NCBI GenBank assembly: GCA_041178325.1
Contig: JBEGVN010000082.1
Coordinates: 62,001-126,000, forward strand
Length of the DNA stretch: 64,000 nt
Source: UBA6136 sp041178325
Lineage (GTDB): Bacteria; Pseudomonadota; Gammaproteobacteria; Methylococcales; Methylococcaceae
Direction: 5' to 3'
Below are positions 1 through 8,551 of the stretch, in pieces. The notes beneath the pieces are model-generated. The model saw only the letters and a list, made by a program, of their open reading frames with translations. It did not search any database and was not told where the DNA came from. Position 1 is the first letter of the stretch; every line of letters begins with the position of its first letter. The position numbers and the translations under genes were made by a program.

Positions 1-203
1 CTTCGGCTTTTTAACTTTCTCTGTACATTCACTAAGCAAGAATACCCACATGTATCCACCGGCCAATTCGGGGCCGACATGCAGGTTTCATTGATTAACG
101 ACGGGCCGGTAACCTTTCAGCTCCGAATTCCACCCCCAGAGAAGTAACCTCAAAGCAGCGACAGAGAGAGCGCTCTCCATCGCTGACTGATTAAGGGATG
201 ATC
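1..203. other. Intergenic left edge with a weak hairpin
   Basis: No gene is seen. The first 15 bases (cttcggcttttt-like) could be the right arm and T-run of a terminator belonging to a gene outside the window. At 156-185 there is a stem (cagcga/tcgctg) enclosing a perfect 12-bp palindrome, gagagcgctctc, at 166-177. It lies just downstream of the minus-strand lipoprotein gene that ends at 204 and may act as its terminator, but there is no clear T-run. Confidence 0.3.
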
Positions 204-428
204 TTACTTGGCTGGTGTCGCCGCAGGTGCTGCGGTGGCTGGAGCAGTAGCAGAGCCAGCAGGCTTGTTCGCATCTTGGGCCTTCTTGGCATCAGCATCA
301 GAAGACGAATTAGCCTTGTCCGATACAGTCTTGGCTGCACGCACCGCCATAAAGGGAAGACACCCTCCAAGGCTCACAAGAAGAGTAGCCAAAGACATTC
401 CAGCAATCAGCTTTTTGATGACAGACAT
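204..428 (-). CDS. Small putative lipoprotein (74 aa)
   Basis: The N-terminus has lysines followed by a hydrophobic stretch and a lipobox-like LGGC, with the cysteine near residue 23, so it is probably a lipoprotein exported by Sec. The mature part is short and made almost entirely of Ala, Lys, Asp, Pro and Thr, the last 20 residues being an Ala/Pro/Thr-rich low-complexity tail. No family is recognised and no function can be given. The signal peptide is the main reason to prefer this frame over two overlapping plus-strand readings rich in Arg and Ser. It lies downstream of, and in the same direction as, the DUF4156-like lipoprotein, so the two may be co-transcribed. Confidence 0.65.
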   Translation of the reverse strand: MSVIKKLIAGMSLATLLVSLGGCLPFMAVRAAKTVSDKANSSSDADAKKAQDANKPAGSATAPATAAPAATPAK

Positions 429-495
429 GGGTTACCCGTAGTAGTTGTTGAAGGCAGGGATAAAAAATTCCACCTTCGATTTTAAAACACGATCT

Positions 496-840
496 TCAAT
501 CTTGGCACTTGTAGGCCTTGCCCACCAACACAGCATCGATGGTTCCACCGAAAAGTTCACGCTGTGAATATTGCTGCTGCTGCAGCAGAACCTTGTTCCC
601 ACCAAGCCTCAAGGTTTCGTTCTTCAGGGCTTGGCGAGCGCCCAGAAGAAGATTGGCTGTTGGTGTAAAGGGTCCGCTGAACCGGTTGCCCTGACTTCCA
701 ACAACATCACCCAGATAAGAGCACTTTTTGACTTCTTTCATGCCAGTCACGACATCGACTCGCTCTGCCCCAGAGTTGAGCGGGGTTGCGGCACAACCCG
801 CCAAGGCGGCGCTAGCCACCAAAAAAAGAACTTTTCGCAT
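496..840 (-). CDS. DUF4156-like lipoprotein (114 aa)
   Basis: A short signal peptide ends in a lipobox (ALAGC, cysteine near residue 16), so this is a predicted lipoprotein. The remainder, with VTGMKEVKKCSYLGDVVGS, a central helix and a C-terminal VLVGKAYKC, resembles the DUF4156 lipoproteins (E. coli YjeI type), whose role is unknown. Two further cysteines in the mature part could form a disulfide. It is divergent from uvrA with about 120 bp between, so the promoters of both lie in that gap. The family call is from pattern memory and moderately sure; the lipoprotein call is firm. Confidence 0.8.
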   Translation of the reverse strand: MRKVLFLVASAALAGCAATPLNSGAERVDVVTGMKEVKKCSYLGDVVGSQGNRFSGPFTPTANLLLGARQALKNETLRLGGNKVLLQQQQYSQRELFGGTIDAVLVGKAYKCQD

Positions 841-884
841 GAATCCACCTCAATCTTGAAAGAGAGCGCAGCGAAAGCGCTCCA

Positions 885-912
885 TACCGGTCAAAACGGT
901 ACGCCGTATAAT
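885..912 (+). promoter_or_regulatory. Putative uvrA promoter with small inverted repeat
   Basis: A perfect -10 hexamer TATAAT lies at 907-912, about 50 bp before the uvrA start. No good -35 is seen, but an inverted repeat TACCG (885-889) / CGGTA (897-901) covers that position and could be an operator. No CTGT-N8-ACAG LexA-type box was found here, so SOS control of uvrA is not supported by this stretch. Confidence 0.4.
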
Positions 913-963
913 TTTTAGGGTCAACCCTGACTGACCCGATCCAGGACCATACCTCAAGGACGC

Positions 964-3795
964 ATGGATACCATTCTCATTCGTGGGGCGCGAACCCACA
1001 ACCTCAAGAATATTGATCTTGACCTTCCACGCGACAAACTGATTGTCATCACGGGACTGTCGGGCTCAGGCAAATCGTCACTTGCATTCGACACGATATA
1101 TGCCGAGGGGCAGAGGCGATATGTCGAATCCCTTTCAGCCTACGCACGCCAGTTTCTCTCCGTCATGGAAAAGCCCGATGTCGATCACATCGAGGGTCTC
1201 TCCCCGGCCATTTCAATCGAACAAAAGTCGACCTCACACAACCCACGCTCAACCGTCGGAACGATTACAGAGATCTACGACTATCTTCGGCTCCTGTTTG
1301 CGCGGGCAGGAACCCCTCGTTGTCCCACACACAGTATCTCCCTCGAAGCGCAAACCATCAGCCAGATGGTCGATCAGGTGTTATCCGAGCCGGAGGACAG
1401 TCGTTGGATGTTGCTTGCACCGGTCGTTAACGCTCGAAAGGGCGAGCATATTCAGGTTATTGAAGACCTCAAGAATCGTGGCTTCATCAGAGCCCGAATC
1501 AATGGCGAAGTTTATGAGTTAGATGATCCACCTCAACTTGAGCTGCGCAAAAAACATACTATCGAAGCGGTTGTTGACCGTTTCAAAATCCGTGCAGATC
1601 TGGCCATTCGACTGGCCGAATCCTTTGAAACGGCCCTAAAGCTGGCTGATGGAATTGCGATTGTGGTCTCAATGGATGAGCCATTCCGTGAATCGCTTTT
1701 CTCGGATAAATACGCCTGCCCGCATTGCGGTTACTCGTTGAGCGAACTCGAACCTCGGATTTTCTCCTTCAACAACCCTAAAGGAGCCTGTCCGGAATGT
1801 GATGGCCTTGGCATCCGTCAGTATTTTGATCCTGACCTTATTGTCCACAGCCCTCAGAAAAGCCTCACTGAAGGCGCCATTCGGAACTGGGACCGCTCTA
1901 ACAGTTACTATTACCAGATGGTGCTCTCTCTCGCAGAGCACTTTGGATTCGATCCTGAGTCGCCATACCAGGACCTTCCGGATGAAGTCAGACAGGTCAT
2001 TCTCTTCGGCAGCGGCAAGGAGGCACTTCCCTTCATCAGCGTGAACAGTCGCGGCAAGAAATCAACACAATGGCATCGGTTTGAGGGCATCATCCCCAGT
2101 ATGGAGCGCCGCTATCGGGAAACTGATTCGCAGGCTGTTCGTGAAGATCTTTCCCATTACCAGGCCAATCGCCCCTGCCCCTCCTGTGAGGGTGCTCGAC
2201 TGAATATCGCCGCTCGCAATGTATTTATCGAGGGCCAACCGCTTCATACCCTCACTCGACTTCCAATTCGACGGGCCATGAATTTCTTTCAACAGCTCAA
2301 CCTGCATGGCCACCGGGGTGAGGTTGCCGCCAAGGTGGTGAAGGAGATCAATGAACGATTGGGCTTTCTTGTGAATGTCGGTCTTGACTATCTGACGCTG
2401 GATCGAAGTGCGGATACTTTGTCCGGCGGTGAGGCCCAACGAATCAGACTTGCCAGCCAAGTAGGAGCCGGCCTGGTCGGAGTCATGTACGTCTTAGATG
2501 AGCCCTCTATTGGACTCCATCAGCGGGATAATCAGCGCCTTCTGGACACCCTCATCCATCTTCGCAACCTAGGCAACACCGTCATTGTTGTCGAGCACGA
2601 CGAGGATGCCATTCGTCTGGCTGATTATGTTGTTGATATCGGACCTGGAGCCGGAGTCCACGGGGGTAAAGTTGTAGCCTCGGGAACGCCCGAGGACATC
2701 ATGAGTCACCCAGACTCGCTGACAGGCCAATACCTTTCCGGCAAAGAACGCATTGAAGTGCCTCCCGCACGACATGTCTTTGATAAAAGTCGAGTCATGA
2801 CACTTAAAGGGGCAAGCGGAAACAACCTCAAAGGAGTCGATGTTGAGTTTCCGGTCGGATTGCTCACCTGCGTCACCGGCGTTTCCGGCTCCGGCAAGTC
2901 AACTCTCATCAATGATACGCTTTACCGGATTGCAGCCCGCGAACTCAATGGAGCAACGCTAGCGCCTGCCCCCTTCGAATCCATCGAGGGACTCGGGCAA
3001 TTCGATAAGGTTGTGGACATCGATCAAAGTCCGATCGGAAGAACCCCCCGTTCAAATCCCGCAACCTACACCCAAGTATTTACGCCAATTCGTGAACTTT
3101 TTGCTGCCACACCTGAGGCGCGATCACGGGGTTATTCACCGGGTAGGTTCAGCTTCAATGTCAAAGGTGGGCGCTGTGAAGCCTGTTCCGGCGATGGGGT
3201 CATCAAGGTGGAAATGCATTTCCTTCCCGATCTTTTTGTAAATTGTGACGTATGCCAAGGGCAGCGTTACAACCGGGAGACCCTCGAGATCCGATACAAG
3301 GGCAAAACCATCCATGAAATCCTGAGCATGACTGTAGAGGACGCTGCAGGCTTCTTCTCCGCCATCCCGACGGTCTCACGGAAACTCGATACCCTAATGG
3401 AAGTCGGTTTGGGATATATCACACTGGGACAAAATGCAGTTACCCTTTCAGGTGGTGAGGCGCAACGGGTCAAGCTTGCAAGAGAGCTATCAAAGCGGGA
3501 CACCGGTAAAACGCTGTATATCTTGGACGAACCCACCACGGGGCTTCACTTCCACGACATTCGCCAGCTGCTGGGTGTTCTTCACAGTCTTCGCGACCGT
3601 GGTAATACGGTGGTCATCATCGAGCATAACCTCGATGTCATCAAAACGGCAGACTGGATTATTGACCTCGGACCCGATGGTGGAGAGGGCGGAGGAACCG
3701 TTCTAGGCGTGGGCACACCGGAAGTGATTGCCGATCTCCCCCATTCCTTTACGGGAAGATTTCTCGCCAAATCGCTGCTTCAAAACGCGCGCTAG
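964..3795 (+). CDS. uvrA: UvrA, excinuclease ABC subunit A
   Basis: Damage-recognition ATPase of nucleotide excision repair; with UvrB it scans DNA and loads UvrB at bulky lesions. At 943 aa it has the usual full length. Two ABC modules are visible: a first Walker A (GLSGSGKSS, about residue 31) with its signature LSGGEAQR near 485, and a second Walker A (GVSGSGKST, about 636-645) with LSGGEAQR near 830. Zinc-binding cysteine groups are present: CPHC...CPEC in the first half and CEAC...CDVC near 739-766, the latter being the DNA-contacting zinc module. The ATG at 964 gives the canonical MDTILIRGARTHNLKNI start. It appears monocistronic; cydX converges on it 60 bp downstream. Confidence 0.98.
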   Translation: MDTILIRGARTHNLKNIDLDLPRDKLIVITGLSGSGKSSLAFDTIYAEGQRRYVESLSAYARQFLSVMEKPDVDHIEGLSPAISIEQKSTSHNPRSTVGTITEIYDYLRLLFARAGTPRCPTHSISLEAQTISQMVDQVLSEPEDSRWMLLAPVVNARKGEHIQVIEDLKNRGFIRARINGEVYELDDPPQLELRKKHTIEAVVDRFKIRADLAIRLAESFETALKLADGIAIVVSMDEPFRESLFSDKYACPHCGYSLSELEPRIFSFNNPKGACPECDGLGIRQYFDPDLIVHSPQKSLTEGAIRNWDRSNSYYYQMVLSLAEHFGFDPESPYQDLPDEVRQVILFGSGKEALPFISVNSRGKKSTQWHRFEGIIPSMERRYRETDSQAVREDLSHYQANRPCPSCEGARLNIAARNVFIEGQPLHTLTRLPIRRAMNFFQQLNLHGHRGEVAAKVVKEINERLGFLVNVGLDYLTLDRSADTLSGGEAQRIRLASQVGAGLVGVMYVLDEPSIGLHQRDNQRLLDTLIHLRNLGNTVIVVEHDEDAIRLADYVVDIGPGAGVHGGKVVASGTPEDIMSHPDSLTGQYLSGKERIEVPPARHVFDKSRVMTLKGASGNNLKGVDVEFPVGLLTCVTGVSGSGKSTLINDTLYRIAARELNGATLAPAPFESIEGLGQFDKVVDIDQSPIGRTPRSNPATYTQVFTPIRELFAATPEARSRGYSPGRFSFNVKGGRCEACSGDGVIKVEMHFLPDLFVNCDVCQGQRYNRETLEIRYKGKTIHEILSMTVEDAAGFFSAIPTVSRKLDTLMEVGLGYITLGQNAVTLSGGEAQRVKLARELSKRDTGKTLYILDEPTTGLHFHDIRQLLGVLHSLRDRGNTVVIIEHNLDVIKTADWIIDLGPDGGEGGGTVLGVGTPEVIADLPHSFTGRFLAKSLLQNAR

Positions 3796-3855
3796 AGGGA
3801 GGTTTAAGGGTAACCCCGCCACTCAAGGCAAAGGTCACCCTGGCACCTTAATAAA

Positions 3856-3999
3856 CTAAAGACGACAGTTTTTTCCTGCCTCTTCGGGATCCCGACGCTT
3901 CCCAGCATCGATATCACAGACCGTTTCAAGCCACATTGCATTCAAGATCGCAAACGAGGCAGCAAAAGAAACACCAAGAACCCAAGCGAAATACCACAT
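3856..3999 (-). CDS. cydX: CydX, small subunit of cytochrome bd oxidase (47 aa)
   Basis: Read on the minus strand, an ATG at 3999 preceded by AAAGGAGATCC opens a 47-codon frame beginning MWYFAWVLGVSFAASFAILN and continuing AMWLE, the hallmark of CydX: one transmembrane helix with a W-Y-F-x-W start and a conserved Glu after the helix. CydX sits next to the haem-bearing helices of CydA and is needed for assembly or stability of the bd complex. It is the last gene of the cydP-cydA-cydB-cydX operon, 16 bp after cydB. The hydrophilic tail (about 20 residues, rich in Asp, Lys, Arg and Glu) is somewhat longer than in E. coli CydX (37 aa). Its shortness makes it easy to miss. Confidence 0.9.
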   Translation of the reverse strand: MWYFAWVLGVSFAASFAILNAMWLETVCDIDAGKRRDPEEAGKNCRL

Positions 4000-4015
4000 G
4001 ACGGATCTCCTTTGA

Positions 4016-5155
4016 TCAATAAAGCGTGTGGGTGTCTTTCATCACCGAGTCGGTCGAAACCGTTCCCCAAAGCTTTCGATAGACCCATTGCGTATAGAGG
4101 AGCACGATCGGTAAGAAGACGATCGTGATCCAGAAGGCAATATTCAAAACCATGTGACTTGAAGTCGCATCCCATAGAGTCAGACTAGACCGAGGGTCTA
4201 CAGTCGAAATCAGGAGGAACGGAAAGAGTCCGAAACCAATGGTCAGAAGGGCTCCAACGATTCCAAGTGAACTAAAAACAAATGCAGAGGCATCACCACG
4301 CCCCCGTCCAAGAAGCCAGGCAAAAAGAAGTCCGAAAACGGCAACGACCGGGGCGGCCAACATCCATGGAGTTTCAAGGAAATGAGCAAGCCAACCGGGA
4401 CCCTTGGCCAATACCACTTTATTCATGGGATTCGATGGTGCCCCTTTGCCGGCAATTGAGGTCAGTTCGGGACGATCGAAGCCGAAAATCAGCCAAAGTG
4501 CCGCCAACGCAACCAAGGCAATAAGGACCGGCCCCAGAAAAGATACTGCTTTGCGAGCCCGTTCACGCACGTCACCATCGGTGCGCCATTTGATAAAAAT
4601 GCCGCCGTGAAAGCTTGTCAGAACAACTCCGATAACCCCGCAAAGCAGTTGAAAAGGCCCTAAAAGACCAAAGAAACTGCCGTCATAACTCGGACGCAGG
4701 TCCTCATCCAGATGAAACGGAAGACCGATCAAGAGGTTACCCACGAGAACTCCCAACAAGACCGGCGGCAGGGTCCCTCCCAGGAACAGGGCCCAATCCC
4801 ATGCGTTACGCCATCTCGGACAATCGATCTTGCTTCGATAGTCAAATCCTGCCGGCCTCAAGAAAAGTGAGAACAGGACCAACATCATTGCGATATAGAG
4901 CCCCGAGAACAGCGTCGCATAAACGGCTGGCCAAATCGCGAAAATAGCCCCTCCCAGCAGAACCAACCACACTTGGTTGCCTTCCCAGGTTCCGCCCACA
5001 GTATTGAGGACCACACGACGCTCGACGTCAGTCTTGCCAACGAAAGGCAACAGTGTCCCAGCGCCAAAATCAAACCCCTCCGTCAGAGCGAAGGCGATGG
5101 CGACCACCCCAATGAAGATCCACCAAATCAGGCGAATGGTTTCGTAGTCAAACAT
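4016..5155 (-). CDS. cydB: CydB, cytochrome bd ubiquinol oxidase subunit II
   Basis: Inner-membrane subunit II of the bd-type quinol oxidase, which reduces O2 to water with electrons from quinol without pumping protons. At 379 aa it equals the E. coli length. The start (MFDYETIRLIWWIFIGVVAI), the GFDFGAGTLLPFVGKTDVERR segment with its conserved Asp/Glu, and GGTWEGNQVWL are typical of CydB; eight or nine hydrophobic segments are seen. It lies 44 bp after cydA and 16 bp before cydX in one operon. The presence of cydX and the long CydA Q-loop favour a CydAB (bd-I type) rather than a CioAB assignment. Confidence 0.96.
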   Translation of the reverse strand: MFDYETIRLIWWIFIGVVAIAFALTEGFDFGAGTLLPFVGKTDVERRVVLNTVGGTWEGNQVWLVLLGGAIFAIWPAVYATLFSGLYIAMMLVLFSLFLRPAGFDYRSKIDCPRWRNAWDWALFLGGTLPPVLLGVLVGNLLIGLPFHLDEDLRPSYDGSFFGLLGPFQLLCGVIGVVLTSFHGGIFIKWRTDGDVRERARKAVSFLGPVLIALVALAALWLIFGFDRPELTSIAGKGAPSNPMNKVVLAKGPGWLAHFLETPWMLAAPVVAVFGLLFAWLLGRGRGDASAFVFSSLGIVGALLTIGFGLFPFLLISTVDPRSSLTLWDATSSHMVLNIAFWITIVFLPIVLLYTQWVYRKLWGTVSTDSVMKDTHTLY

Positions 5156-5199
5156 GATGACTCCCTTTATATCCGGTTAATGATGAGCTAGCCCTAGGA

Positions 5200-6768
5200 T
5201 CATGCCTGCGGAGCCGCCTGGGTGGATTCGAAGTGATATTTTCCCGTATGCAGGCTGCTAGGTCCCAGCTTTACATACTTGATCATCAGGAACATCTCGA
5301 TAATCAGAAGAATCGTATAAAAGACAAGGAATCCCATCAGACTGAACCACAATTGATCCGTCGTAAGGTTAGAGACGCTCATGTGTGTAGGAAGGACCCC
5401 TGAGATGGTCCAGGGCTGACGACCATACTCTGCGACAAACCAACCGGTCTCTGCAGCCACCCAGGGCAGTGGGATGCACCAGACCGCGAGTTTCATCAAC
5501 CAACGTTTCTGATCAGCGACGCGCGTTGCACAGTAGTAGAAGGCCATGGTGAAGATAAAGAGCATGGTGAATCCACAGGCCACCATAACCCGGAAACTCC
5601 AGAACAAAGGCGCCACTTTTGGAAGGCTGTCCTTTGCTGCCTTGGCAATCATGGCATCATCCGCATCGACCACTTTTGCCGTGTACTTCTTGAGCAGAAG
5701 ACCATATCCCAAGTCGCTTCGATTCTTTTCAAATGAGGCGATAGTTGTGGTGTCCTTCTGCCCTGCCCGCATTTTCTGAAGATCGGCGTAGGCCTTCATG
5801 CCGTTGCGGATTCTGACCAGATTGTCTTTGTAAAGGTCTTTCAAGCCCCGCACTTCCTCATCAATTGAGCGGGTTGCGATCAAGCCGAGCAAATAGGGAA
5901 TTTCGATTGCGTAATCCGTCCTTTGTGTTTCCTCATTGGGGATTCCCGCTAGGGTGAAGCTTGCGGGTGCCTTAGTCGTTTCCCACTCCGCCTCAATTGC
6001 AGCGAGCTTAACCTTCTGTGTTTCACCCGAGGTGTATCCGCTTTCGTCACCCAGAACAATGACAGAAAGGATTGAGGCCAAGCCAAAGGCAGATGCGATG
6101 GAGAAAGAACGTCGTGCAAACCCCACATCGCGCCCTTGGAGCAGGTACCAGGAACTAATACCCAAGACAAACATGGATCCTGTGACATAACCCGCTGCAA
6201 CAGTGTGAACAAACTTGACCTGTGCGACCGGATTAAAAAAGACCTCCGCAAAGCTGGTCATCTCCATTCGCAGGGTTTCGTAGTTGAACTCCGCGCCCAC
6301 AGGATGCTGCATCCAGCCATTGGCGATCAAAATCCAGAGTGCTGAAAAATTGGTTCCGAAGGCCAGAAGCCATGTGACCGTCAAATGCTGAATTTTGGTC
6401 AGGCGATCCCACCCAAAAAAGAACAGGCCGACGAAGGTCGACTCAAGGAAAAATGCCATCCAGCCTTCACTGGCCAAAATCGGACCAAAAATATCCCCAA
6501 CATAATGTGAGTAGTAGGCCCAGTTCGTTCCGAACTGAAATTCAAGAGTCAGACCCGTGGTCACCCCCATAGCGAAGTTAATGGCAAAAAGCTTGCCCCA
6601 AAATCGGGTCATGTCCCTATAGACCTGACGCCCCGTCATCACGTAAACCGATTCCATGATGGCAAGAAGGAACGTCATCCCCAGCGTGAGGGGAACAAAA
6701 AGAAAGTGGTAGAGCGCCGTAAGTCCGAACTGCAACCGCGAAAGGTTGACGATTTCATCACCGGTCAT
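5200..6768 (-). CDS. cydA: CydA, cytochrome bd ubiquinol oxidase subunit I
   Basis: Haem-carrying subunit I (haems b558, b595 and d) with the periplasmic quinol-binding Q-loop. The ATG at 6768, preceded by AGGAG, gives 522 aa, the E. coli length, starting MTGDEIVNLSRLQFGLTALYH; His21 matches the haem ligand near the N-terminus of the family. The blocks EFQFGTNWAYYSHYVGD, FFLESTFVGLFFFGW and GDESGY are present, and the Q-loop is full length, placing it in the long-Q-loop group. A longer in-frame start at 6873 is rejected because it adds an unrelated 35 residues overlapping cydP. The start overlaps the end of cydP by 11 bp, suggesting translational coupling. Confidence 0.97.
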   Translation of the reverse strand: MTGDEIVNLSRLQFGLTALYHFLFVPLTLGMTFLLAIMESVYVMTGRQVYRDMTRFWGKLFAINFAMGVTTGLTLEFQFGTNWAYYSHYVGDIFGPILASEGWMAFFLESTFVGLFFFGWDRLTKIQHLTVTWLLAFGTNFSALWILIANGWMQHPVGAEFNYETLRMEMTSFAEVFFNPVAQVKFVHTVAAGYVTGSMFVLGISSWYLLQGRDVGFARRSFSIASAFGLASILSVIVLGDESGYTSGETQKVKLAAIEAEWETTKAPASFTLAGIPNEETQRTDYAIEIPYLLGLIATRSIDEEVRGLKDLYKDNLVRIRNGMKAYADLQKMRAGQKDTTTIASFEKNRSDLGYGLLLKKYTAKVVDADDAMIAKAAKDSLPKVAPLFWSFRVMVACGFTMLFIFTMAFYYCATRVADQKRWLMKLAVWCIPLPWVAAETGWFVAEYGRQPWTISGVLPTHMSVSNLTTDQLWFSLMGFLVFYTILLIIEMFLMIKYVKLGPSSLHTGKYHFESTQAAPQA

Positions 6769-6961
6769 GGGTTTTCTCCTCGGAATCTTTAACGTTAGGG
6801 ATTGAAGGCAAAAGAAAATGCTCGGCAACTGGGGCCTGTGGCTCAGGCTTCTTTCCTTCTGGCCGGAAAACAATAAACCAGAGCCCCGTCAAAAGAACGA
6901 TCTTGAGAACCAAGACCAGGGCAATCTCAACTCTGAAATAATCCTTCATAGATCGAGCCAT
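6758..6961 (-). CDS. cydP: CydP-like small membrane subunit (67 aa)
   Basis: A 67-residue protein with one transmembrane helix (IALVLVLKIVLLTGLWFIVF, about residues 13-32) and a polar, Pro/Glu/Lys-rich tail. Position directly ahead of cydA, overlap with it and the pattern short basic start, one helix, then FxPEGKKPE fit the putative cytochrome oxidase small subunit family named CydP. It is the first gene of the bd oxidase operon. An internal ATG four codons in (MKDYFR) is an equally good start; neither has a clear Shine-Dalgarno sequence. Its role in bd assembly is inferred from family and context. Confidence 0.75.
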   Translation of the reverse strand: MARSMKDYFRVEIALVLVLKIVLLTGLWFIVFRPEGKKPEPQAPVAEHFLLPSIPNVKDSEEKTHDR

Positions 6962-7174
6962 CGACTGTATGTTTCAGTTATATCGGGCGTCAAGATGAAC
7001 TATGATCCGACGGCTTGTATGCATCCTCGAACCCATCGGCCTAATACCGAGGCATTCTGGGTCCGCAGAAAGCAGATCAACTCTTGACGATTCGACCGAC
7101 TATCCAAGCACCGAACAACATAATATAATTATTTTCTAATATAGTTAAGCCCTGACCGCAATCATCCTAGCCTC
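6962..7174. promoter_or_regulatory. Shared control region between cyd operon and tolC-sqr operon
   Basis: 213 bp between divergent units. The tolC-proximal end is very AT-rich (7121-7146) and holds a perfect TATAAT (7124-7129), the 8-bp palindrome ATAATTAT (7125-7132), and a 7-bp direct repeat TAATATA at 7121-7127 and 7137-7143, 16 bp apart. TTGACG at 7084-7089 is poorly spaced for that -10. On the minus strand a TTGACG lies about 40 bp ahead of cydP. A regulator acting on both operons could bind here, but no known consensus was matched with confidence. Confidence 0.45.
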
Positions 7175-8551
7175 ATGAAGACTCTGCGCTTTCCAAGTTT
7201 GGCCGTGCTCACATCAATCCTGATGGGAACGGCTTTGAGTGCTACAGCCGCCCAAAGCCCAAATGGGGAGAGGCATGCGTCGGAGACCCTGCACCGACTC
7301 AGCCTTTCTGAGGCGATTGATCTTGCTTTTCACCAAAATCCGGACCTTGCCGCGGCAGAAGCCCGGATCGGTGAAGCCGAGTCAAAGGTCGCGGAAGTCG
7401 CTTCAGGCTTTTATCCCAAACTCACCGCACGCGTTGGCTACGATTATACGGACAACCCCTCCCTGGCCTTCTCGTATATCGTGGCACAGAGACGTTTCAA
7501 TAGTGGTGACCTGGCTCGCATCAACGCGCCCGGGTTCGTATCCAACTTCAGACCTGAGGTCATTGGCACCATCAATCTTTATCGTGGTGGTCAGGATGAC
7601 TACCTTAAGCAGGCGGCTGAACTCGGTGTTAAGGCTTCAGAGCTTCAGCATGCTGCACTGAGAAACCGCCTTGCCGCAGCCGTCACTTCTGCTTATTACG
7701 CGGTCGTTTCAGCGCCAAAACAATTCGAAGTTGCTCAACAATCGCTACACACCATTCAGAAAGAGGTCGGCCTAACCCGGGATAAGGTGCATGAAGGTGT
7801 CGCCCTCAGAGGCGATGTCCTTTCCCTTGAAGTCCGCGAAAAGTCCTCGAAGGAGTCCGAACTTCAAGCGAAAAACAACATCACGCTATCGAAATCTGCA
7901 CTAAAGTCTCTGCTGGGGGAGCAGAAGAAAGAACTGCCTGAAGTTCAGGACACGGAAATTTCACTCCCGCACCTAAAAGGCGACTTGGTGGAAGCCCTGG
8001 AGACGGCCTACACGCATCGCCCAGAGGTGGAGGCCGCGAAACATCAGGTTCAAATGCGCCAGCACGAACTGGATGCTTCCAAGGGCGCCATGCTCCCCCG
8101 AGTGAATGCCTATGCATCATACGGTTCAAACAGCCAAACACTGGACCCCGGAACCTACCAGGGGAACGCCAGTATTGGGCTAAATGCAGAATATGACATT
8201 TATGCCGGCGGTGCTTTAAGCGCGCAGGTTTCTGGCGCTGAACGCCGCTTGGTGGAGGCACAAGCACTCGAACAAAGGATACGGCTTGATGTAGAAAATG
8301 AAGTTCGCCAGACCTATTCCACATTCGAGCAATCCATAGAGCGCCTCAAAGTTGCAGAAACCGCTGTCTCTTCCGCTGATGAGGCGCTTCGACTCGTCAG
8401 TGAGCAATATCATGGGGGCACAGCAACTGTGACCCGCTACCTAGAAGCTGAGACGGACCGGGCGGCGGCGGCCATGAGAGAGATTGTGGCCCGCTTTGAA
8501 ACCCAAGTTGCTGAAGCCCAGCTGCTGCAGGCAGAGGGCCATTGGCAATGA
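7175..8551 (+). CDS. TolC-family outer-membrane efflux protein
   Basis: Outer-membrane channel of a tripartite efflux system. 458 aa with a signal peptide (MKTLRFPSLAVLTSILMGTA, cleavage after TAAQS-like). Two tandem outer-membrane efflux repeats are visible: the first begins LSLSEAIDLAFHQNPDLAAA, and each half has long coiled-coil helices and a beta segment (INLYRGGQ in the first; AEYDIYAGG with the Y-x-G-G turn in the second), as usual for TolC/NodT/CusC relatives. It is the first gene of tolC-psiE-hlyD-RND-DUF2892-sqr and overlaps psiE by 4 bp. No lipobox, so it is not of the acylated OprM type. Substrate unknown. Confidence 0.92.
   Translation: MKTLRFPSLAVLTSILMGTALSATAAQSPNGERHASETLHRLSLSEAIDLAFHQNPDLAAAEARIGEAESKVAEVASGFYPKLTARVGYDYTDNPSLAFSYIVAQRRFNSGDLARINAPGFVSNFRPEVIGTINLYRGGQDDYLKQAAELGVKASELQHAALRNRLAAAVTSAYYAVVSAPKQFEVAQQSLHTIQKEVGLTRDKVHEGVALRGDVLSLEVREKSSKESELQAKNNITLSKSALKSLLGEQKKELPEVQDTEISLPHLKGDLVEALETAYTHRPEVEAAKHQVQMRQHELDASKGAMLPRVNAYASYGSNSQTLDPGTYQGNASIGLNAEYDIYAGGALSAQVSGAERRLVEAQALEQRIRLDVENEVRQTYSTFEQSIERLKVAETAVSSADEALRLVSEQYHGGTATVTRYLEAETDRAAAAMREIVARFETQVAEAQLLQAEGHWQ

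Noticed and set aside
841..963. LexA box ahead of uvrA
   Set aside because: No CTGT-N8-ACAG or close variant seen; only a TACCG/CGGTA repeat.
3045..3065. T-loop-like sequence GTTCAAATCCC resembling a tRNA arm
   Set aside because: It is inside uvrA and codes for a conserved part of the protein; no cloverleaf around it.
3796..3855. Terminator between uvrA and cydX
   Set aside because: Only a broken stem (AGGGT...ACCCT) without T-run; too weak to call.
6962..7087. Plus-strand small frame between cydP and tolC
   Set aside because: It is an extension of an antisense frame through cydP and lacks an RBS.
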